A stretch of 7,455 nt of DNA from an uncultured Eubacteriales bacterium (GTDB taxonomy: Bacteria > Bacillota > Clostridia > Oscillospirales > Feifaniaceae): NCBI GenBank assembly GCA_902474785.1, contig CABRXB010000049.1:1-7455 (forward strand), written 5' to 3'. Positions 4,400 through 7,455 of the stretch are shown here, one piece after another. The position numbers were made by a program, and so were the translations under genes. The notes below the pieces were generated by a model, which was given only the letters and a program-made list of their open reading frames with translations, did not search any database and was not told the DNA's origin. The stretch's first letter is position 1. Every line of letters begins with the position of its first letter.

Positions 4400-5593
4400 A
4401 TGGTCAAAAAGCTTTTCACATCAGAATCTGTCACCGAGGGGCATCCCGACAAAATCTGCGATCAGATTTCCGATGCGGTGCTCGATGCGATGCTCGAGCA
4501 GGATCCCGCCTCGCGCTGCGCCTGTGAGGTGACAGCCACCACCGGTCTGGTCTCTGTCATGGGAGAGATCACGACCAACGCCCTGATCGACATCCCGGAG
4601 ATTGTGCGCTCGGTGCTGCGCGAGGTCGGCTACACCAGAGCCAAATATGGGTTCGACAGCGAGTCCTGCGCCGTCATCACCTCAATTGACAAGCAGTCGG
4701 CCGACATCGCCATGGGCGTGGATCGTGCGCTCGAGGCCAAGCAGGGCGAGATGAGCGACGCCGAGGTTGAGGCCATCGGCGCGGGCGACCAGGGCATGAT
4801 GTTTGGGTTTGCCTGCGATGAGACGCCCGAGCTCATGCCGCTGCCCATCTCGCTGGCCCACAAGCTGGCCATGCGCCTGACCGAAGTGCGCAAAGCCGGC
4901 CTTCTCCACTACCTGCGGCCCGACGGCAAGACGCAGGTGACGGTCGAGTATGACGACGGCCGCCCCTGCCGGGTCGACACGGTGGTCATCTCCTCGCAGC
5001 ACAGCCCGGACGTGGCCATCGACGACATGCGCGCCGATCTGATCGAGCATGTCATCAAGCCCATCATCCCGGCCGAGCTGCTCGACGAGGGCACCAAGAT
5101 CTATGTCAATCCCACCGGGCGCTTTGTCAAGGGCGGCCCCTCGGCCGATTCCGGTCTGACCGGTCGCAAGATCATTGTCGACACCTATGGCGGCTACTCC
5201 CGTCACGGCGGCGGCGCCTTCTCCGGAAAGGATGCCACCAAGGTCGACCGCTCGGCGACCTATGCCGCGCGCTACATCGCCAAAAACGTGGTGGCGGCGG
5301 GCCTGGCCAGAAAGTGTGAAATTCAACTGGCCTATGCCATCGGCGTGGCCCGCCCCGTGTCGGTCATGGTCGACACCTTCGGAACCGGCGTGATCGACGA
5401 GGAGATCATCTCCGAGCTCATCACACAGCATTTTGATTTGCGCCCCGCCGCCATCATCGAGCGGCTGGAGCTGAGAAAGCCCATCTACCGTCGTCTGGCG
5501 GCCTATGGACACATGGGACGCGAGGAGCTTGGCGTCAAATGGGAGCAGACCGACGTGGCGCCCGCACTGCGCGCCGCCGCCGGCCTGCAATGA
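4400..5593 (+). CDS. metK: S-adenosylmethionine synthetase (methionine adenosyltransferase)
   Basis: MetK makes S-adenosylmethionine from methionine and ATP, releasing phosphate and pyrophosphate, in the cytosol as a homotetramer. The 397-residue product matches the family length (about 380-400). Visible motifs are [13 protein letters not shown] (6-18, with catalytic His15 and Mg-binding Asp17), GEITT (55-59), the [12 protein letters not shown] region (97-108), the hexapeptide-type signature [12 protein letters not shown] (127-138), [11 protein letters not shown] (175-185), [20 protein letters not shown] (240-259) and the P-loop-like GGGAFSGKD (270-278), followed by Lys281 and Asp283. No active-site residue appears lost. 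An in-frame ATG exists at 4316, but it lies in the terminator; the real start at 4400 has AAGGAG (4387-4392) at seven bases and the usual N-terminus. It is the first gene of the SAM-riboswitch operon, and its stop overlaps the next start as ATGA. Confidence 0.98.
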   Translation: MVKKLFTSESVTEGHPDKICDQISDAVLDAMLEQDPASRCACEVTATTGLVSVMGEITTNALIDIPEIVRSVLREVGYTRAKYGFDSESCAVITSIDKQSADIAMGVDRALEAKQGEMSDAEVEAIGAGDQGMMFGFACDETPELMPLPISLAHKLAMRLTEVRKAGLLHYLRPDGKTQVTVEYDDGRPCRVDTVVISSQHSPDVAIDDMRADLIEHVIKPIIPAELLDEGTKIYVNPTGRFVKGGPSADSGLTGRKIIVDTYGGYSRHGGGAFSGKDATKVDRSATYAARYIAKNVVAAGLARKCEIQLAYAIGVARPVSVMVDTFGTGVIDEEIISELITQHFDLRPAAIIERLELRKPIYRRLAAYGHMGREELGVKWEQTDVAPALRAAAGLQ

Positions 5594-6465
5594 GTGGCCC
5601 GAAAACCCGCGCGGCACGCTGGTTGTGCCTTCTGTGTCTGACGCTTTGCGCGGCGCTGCTTTTGGCGCTTTGCGCCTGCCAACCGCCCTCAAACAGCAAG
5701 GTGCGGGTGATCGGCAGCTCTTTTGGCAGCTACTCCATTGCAAAGATGGTGGCGGGCGACCATGCCGTCGTCAATCTGATGAGCACGCAGGACGCCGATC
5801 CCCACGGCTATGAACTCGACTCCTTTGCCATCGCCAATCTCGGCCATGCCGACCTGCTGCTCACAATGGGACAGGACATCGACGAATGGCTGCCCGATAG
5901 CCAGAAAAGCATTGACAGGGCGGGGACGATCGTGCTTGATCTCTCTGCGTCGGGCGATGCCCACCGCCTGCTTTTGCCGGGTGAAGCCGCAGCCTTTGCG
6001 CTTGAGGTGGGCGAGCAGCTCGGCCAGCTCGACGAGGATCACAGGGAAGACTATGCCTCGGCCGCGCAGACGCTTTTTGAAGCGTTTGAGGCGCTGGATG
6101 TGCGACTGCGCGACGCTGTGGCCTCCATGCCGGCGCTCGCCGTCTTTGGGGCCAACCCCTTTGACTGTGCAAAGGAGGCTCTGGGCGTGACGCTGGTGGC
6201 CGTGCGCCAGAGCTGTGATCAGGAGGACGTCGTCTGGGAGAAAGAGGACATGGACGCCGCGCGCGAAGCCGGAGCAGCGGTGCTGCTCTATACCGAACGC
6301 GATGATGAGATACAGGCGCTGGCGCTGGCGCAGGAGCTTGAAGTGCCGGCCGTTTTGTGGCACACGCTGCACATGCTGCCAAAGCAGCAGCGCGAGCAGG
6401 GCGCCACGGCGCTGACTCTTTTGGAGCAGACGGTGACGGCGCTTGAAAATGAACAAGAGGAGTGA
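5590..6465 (+). CDS. ZnuA/TroA-like metal-binding lipoprotein
   Basis: This 291-residue protein resembles the substrate-binding component of zinc/manganese ABC transporters (cluster 9, PF01297). Residues 1-30 are a lipoprotein signal: Arg/Lys, a hydrophobic core (11-27) and the lipobox LCAC with Cys30 as the likely lipidated residue. The mature N-terminus reads [18 protein letters not shown] (40-57), followed by the family motif DADPHGYE (68-75) with ligand His72. DAHRLLLP (123-130) aligns with the usual DPHxWLxP and keeps His125. The third site, normally a His in an HDAF-like segment, reads FGANPF (186-191) and has no His. LLYTE (232-236) keeps the acidic fourth position. The histidine-rich loop is absent. 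Start: the ATG overlaps the metK stop (ATGA) with no Shine-Dalgarno, implying translational coupling; an earlier in-frame ATG at 5539 would add an Arg-rich stretch ahead of the signal peptide. No permease or ATPase gene is nearby, so the partner is unknown. Confidence 0.8.
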   Translation: MSGPKTRAARWLCLLCLTLCAALLLALCACQPPSNSKVRVIGSSFGSYSIAKMVAGDHAVVNLMSTQDADPHGYELDSFAIANLGHADLLLTMGQDIDEWLPDSQKSIDRAGTIVLDLSASGDAHRLLLPGEAAAFALEVGEQLGQLDEDHREDYASAAQTLFEAFEALDVRLRDAVASMPALAVFGANPFDCAKEALGVTLVAVRQSCDQEDVVWEKEDMDAAREAGAAVLLYTERDDEIQALALAQELEVPAVLWHTLHMLPKQQREQGATALTLLEQTVTALENEQEE

Positions 6466-6470
6466 GCAAC

Positions 6471-7208
6471 ATGGGATCTTTGGATACGCTGCTCGATCTG
6501 GTTTACCCGCCTCGCTGTCCCTTTTGCGGCAGGGTGACGCCGGAAGGCGCACCCTGCCCTTCCTGTGTGGAAGAGTTGTCGCAGATACCGCCGGTTGAGC
6601 AGGCGCTTGCGGGCGTTGCCGGAAGTTACGGCAGGCTGATTGTGGCCTACCCCTATGAGGGGATTGTGCGCCGGGTCGTGCTGCGCTATAAAAAGCTCGG
6701 GCAAAGACAGCTCGACGAATTGCTGGCCGCCTATTTGTCGGTGGCGCTGCGCCGTCAGGCCACTGACTGGGCTTTTGACCTGGTCACAGCGGCGCCCGGC
6801 AACAGACGCAACGTCCATACAAGGGGATTTGACGCGGGCGAGCGCATCGCGCAACAGGCGGCGCGCCTGTTGGGGTTGCCCTTTTATCCGCTCTTTACGC
6901 CTCATGACGGGCCCTCGCAAAAGGAGCTCACCGAAGCGCAGCGGCTGCACGCTGCAAAGGGAATTCATCTGAAAGAGAATGCCCCTGATCTGACAGGGCT
7001 GCGCATATTGCTGGTCGACGACGTTGTGACCACCGGCGCCACGATTGCGACGTGCGGGGCTGCGCTGCGTCAGGCCGGCGCTTGTGAGGTGATGGCCGCC
7101 GCTGTCGCCATAACCAACAAGCCGCAGCAGGAGCAGGCCAAGCTGCAACTGACGGCGGCCAGTCCGCGAGAGGAAACAGAAAAACCGCAGAAAATCATCA
7201 GATTGTAA
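6471..7208 (+). CDS. comF: ComF family protein (phosphoribosyltransferase-like)
   Basis: This 245-residue protein has the ComF architecture. An N-terminal zinc ribbon is visible as CPFC (16-19) and CPSC (29-32). A PRTase-fold domain follows, with AYPYEGIVRRVVLRYKKLG (59-77), NRRNVHTRGFDAGERIA (111-127, the family's RxxxRGFN-type segment), a QKELTEAQRLH-like stretch (150-160) and the PRPP-binding signature LLVDDVVTTGAT (180-191). ComF proteins are needed for DNA uptake during transformation in Bacillus and relatives, though many carriers are not known to be competent. The last 30 residues form a polar Lys/Gln/Glu-rich tail beyond the usual end. Start: the ATG at 6471 has AAGAGGAG (6455-6462) at eight bases; a GTG at 6462 overlapping the previous stop is possible but too close to that site. 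It is the third gene of the metK operon, five bases after the lipoprotein gene. Confidence 0.93.
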   Translation: MGSLDTLLDLVYPPRCPFCGRVTPEGAPCPSCVEELSQIPPVEQALAGVAGSYGRLIVAYPYEGIVRRVVLRYKKLGQRQLDELLAAYLSVALRRQATDWAFDLVTAAPGNRRNVHTRGFDAGERIAQQAARLLGLPFYPLFTPHDGPSQKELTEAQRLHAAKGIHLKENAPDLTGLRILLVDDVVTTGATIATCGAALRQAGACEVMAAAVAITNKPQQEQAKLQLTAASPREETEKPQKIIRL

Positions 7209-7215
7209 GGGGGAT

Positions 7216-7241
7216 AAGCTGCCTGAGGCAGCCGGCTTTTT
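7216..7241 (+). terminator. Intrinsic terminator of the metK operon
   Basis: GCTGCC (7218-7223) pairs with GGCAGC (7227-7232) around a TGA loop, followed after four bases by TTTTT (7237-7241). It begins eight bases after the comF stop. The gap before the T-run makes it less than ideal, but its position supports the end of the operon here. Confidence 0.7.
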
Positions 7242-7260
7242 GCGGCCTTCTGTTCTGGAC

Positions 7261-7455
7261 GTGAAACAAAAAACAAACAATACCGCGGCAGCGTCAACAG
7301 GGGCCGTTTCCACGCAAGGCGCAGCGATCGGTCTAACCGATCTTTCCACGACGGGCCGCCCAAGGCGGGAAAAAAGGCCGGCATCTTTTGTCAGCAGCGG
7401 CAAAGGCGCAGCAAAGGTTCTGGCGACCGGAGCGGCAACGAGCGGCAGCCAGGCC
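7261..7455 (+). CDS. Possible N-terminus of an unknown protein, cut by the window end
   Basis: From a GTG at 7261 a frame stays open for 65 codons to the last base. The translated stretch is rich in Ala, Ser, Thr and Gly with a basic patch (GRPRREKRP, residues 32-40), which suggests a disordered N-terminal region. No convincing Shine-Dalgarno precedes the GTG, and I see no promoter between the operon terminator and this point. Alternative starts at 7240 (TTG) or further upstream overlap the terminator. It also contains a hairpin-forming palindrome at 7326-7342. It could be the start of a real gene or chance open frame in GC-rich sequence; I cannot name a family. Confidence 0.3.
   Translation, partial: MKQKTNNTAAASTGAVSTQGAAIGLTDLSTTGRPRREKRPASFVSSGKGAAKVLATGAATSGSQA
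7326..7342. repeat. Perfect inverted repeat downstream of comF
   Basis: GATCGGT (7326-7332) and ACCGATC (7336-7342) are exact reverse complements around a CTA loop, followed by TTT. As RNA it forms a compact 7-bp hairpin; as DNA it could be an operator. The short T-run makes it at best a weak terminator. It lies inside the doubtful frame that begins at 7261. Confidence 0.5.

Noticed and set aside
5539..5589. Earlier in-frame ATG for the lipoprotein gene.
   Set aside because: It would put an Arg-rich stretch before the signal peptide and overlap metK by 55 bases. The ATGA overlap start at 5590 gives a standard lipoprotein signal.
4682..5743. 353-codon minus-strand open frame opposite metK.
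   Set aside because: It is antisense to metK, covering the metK/lipoprotein junction, with Gly/Asp/Val/His-rich shadow composition and no recognisable motif.
6288..7403. 371-codon minus-strand open frame opposite comF.
   Set aside because: It runs through the operon terminator and across two unrelated plus-strand genes; no motif or ribosome site is seen.
1..7455. tRNA, rRNA, CRISPR, insertion sequence, integrase and attachment site.
   Set aside because: I looked on both strands and saw no cloverleaf, repeat-spacer pattern, transposase or integrase motif that I could support by eye.

Overview
The window looks like chromosomal DNA from a fairly high-GC anaerobic Firmicute, probably a Clostridia member of the Oscillospiraceae/Ruminococcaceae type. 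The reasons are the strong AGGAGG-type ribosome binding sites, consensus sigma-A promoters (TTGACA/TATACT), a SAM-I (S-box) riboswitch in front of metK, a class II (GlpX-type) fructose-bisphosphatase and an AI-2E-family permease. The taxonomic placement is inference. I see no rRNA, tRNA, CRISPR array, insertion sequence or phage gene.

Layout. Bases 1-250 hold the promoter and leader of glpX (251-1246, +). A 36-nt inverted repeat and a bidirectional intrinsic terminator follow (about 1336-1379). Converging on that terminator from the right are two small minus-strand genes in tandem, 1995-2390 and then 1511-1936. They are paralogues: their first ~60 residues are nearly identical, while their second halves have diverged strongly and each ends in a hydrophobic helix. 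I do not recognise the family. An intergenic region (2391-2863) carries a minus-strand promoter for the pair and one or two plus-strand promoters for an AI-2E-family membrane protein (2864-4081, +).

The right half is a compact plus-strand operon. A consensus promoter (4136-4164) is followed by a complete SAM-I riboswitch with terminator/antiterminator, then metK (4400-5593), a ZnuA/TroA-like metal-binding lipoprotein (5590-6465, ATGA overlap with metK), comF (6471-7208) and an intrinsic terminator (about 7216-7241). A low-complexity open frame (7261 to the window end) may start another gene.

How the parts relate: glpX serves gluconeogenesis. metK makes S-adenosylmethionine and is shut off by its own product through the riboswitch. 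Because the two genes after metK are tightly packed with no terminator between them, they should fall under the same SAM control, which is unusual for a metal-binding lipoprotein and a ComF phosphoribosyltransferase-like protein. The observations most worth following are the paralogous small membrane-protein pair with its mosaic divergence, and the SAM-controlled lipoprotein that seems to lack one of the usual metal ligands.
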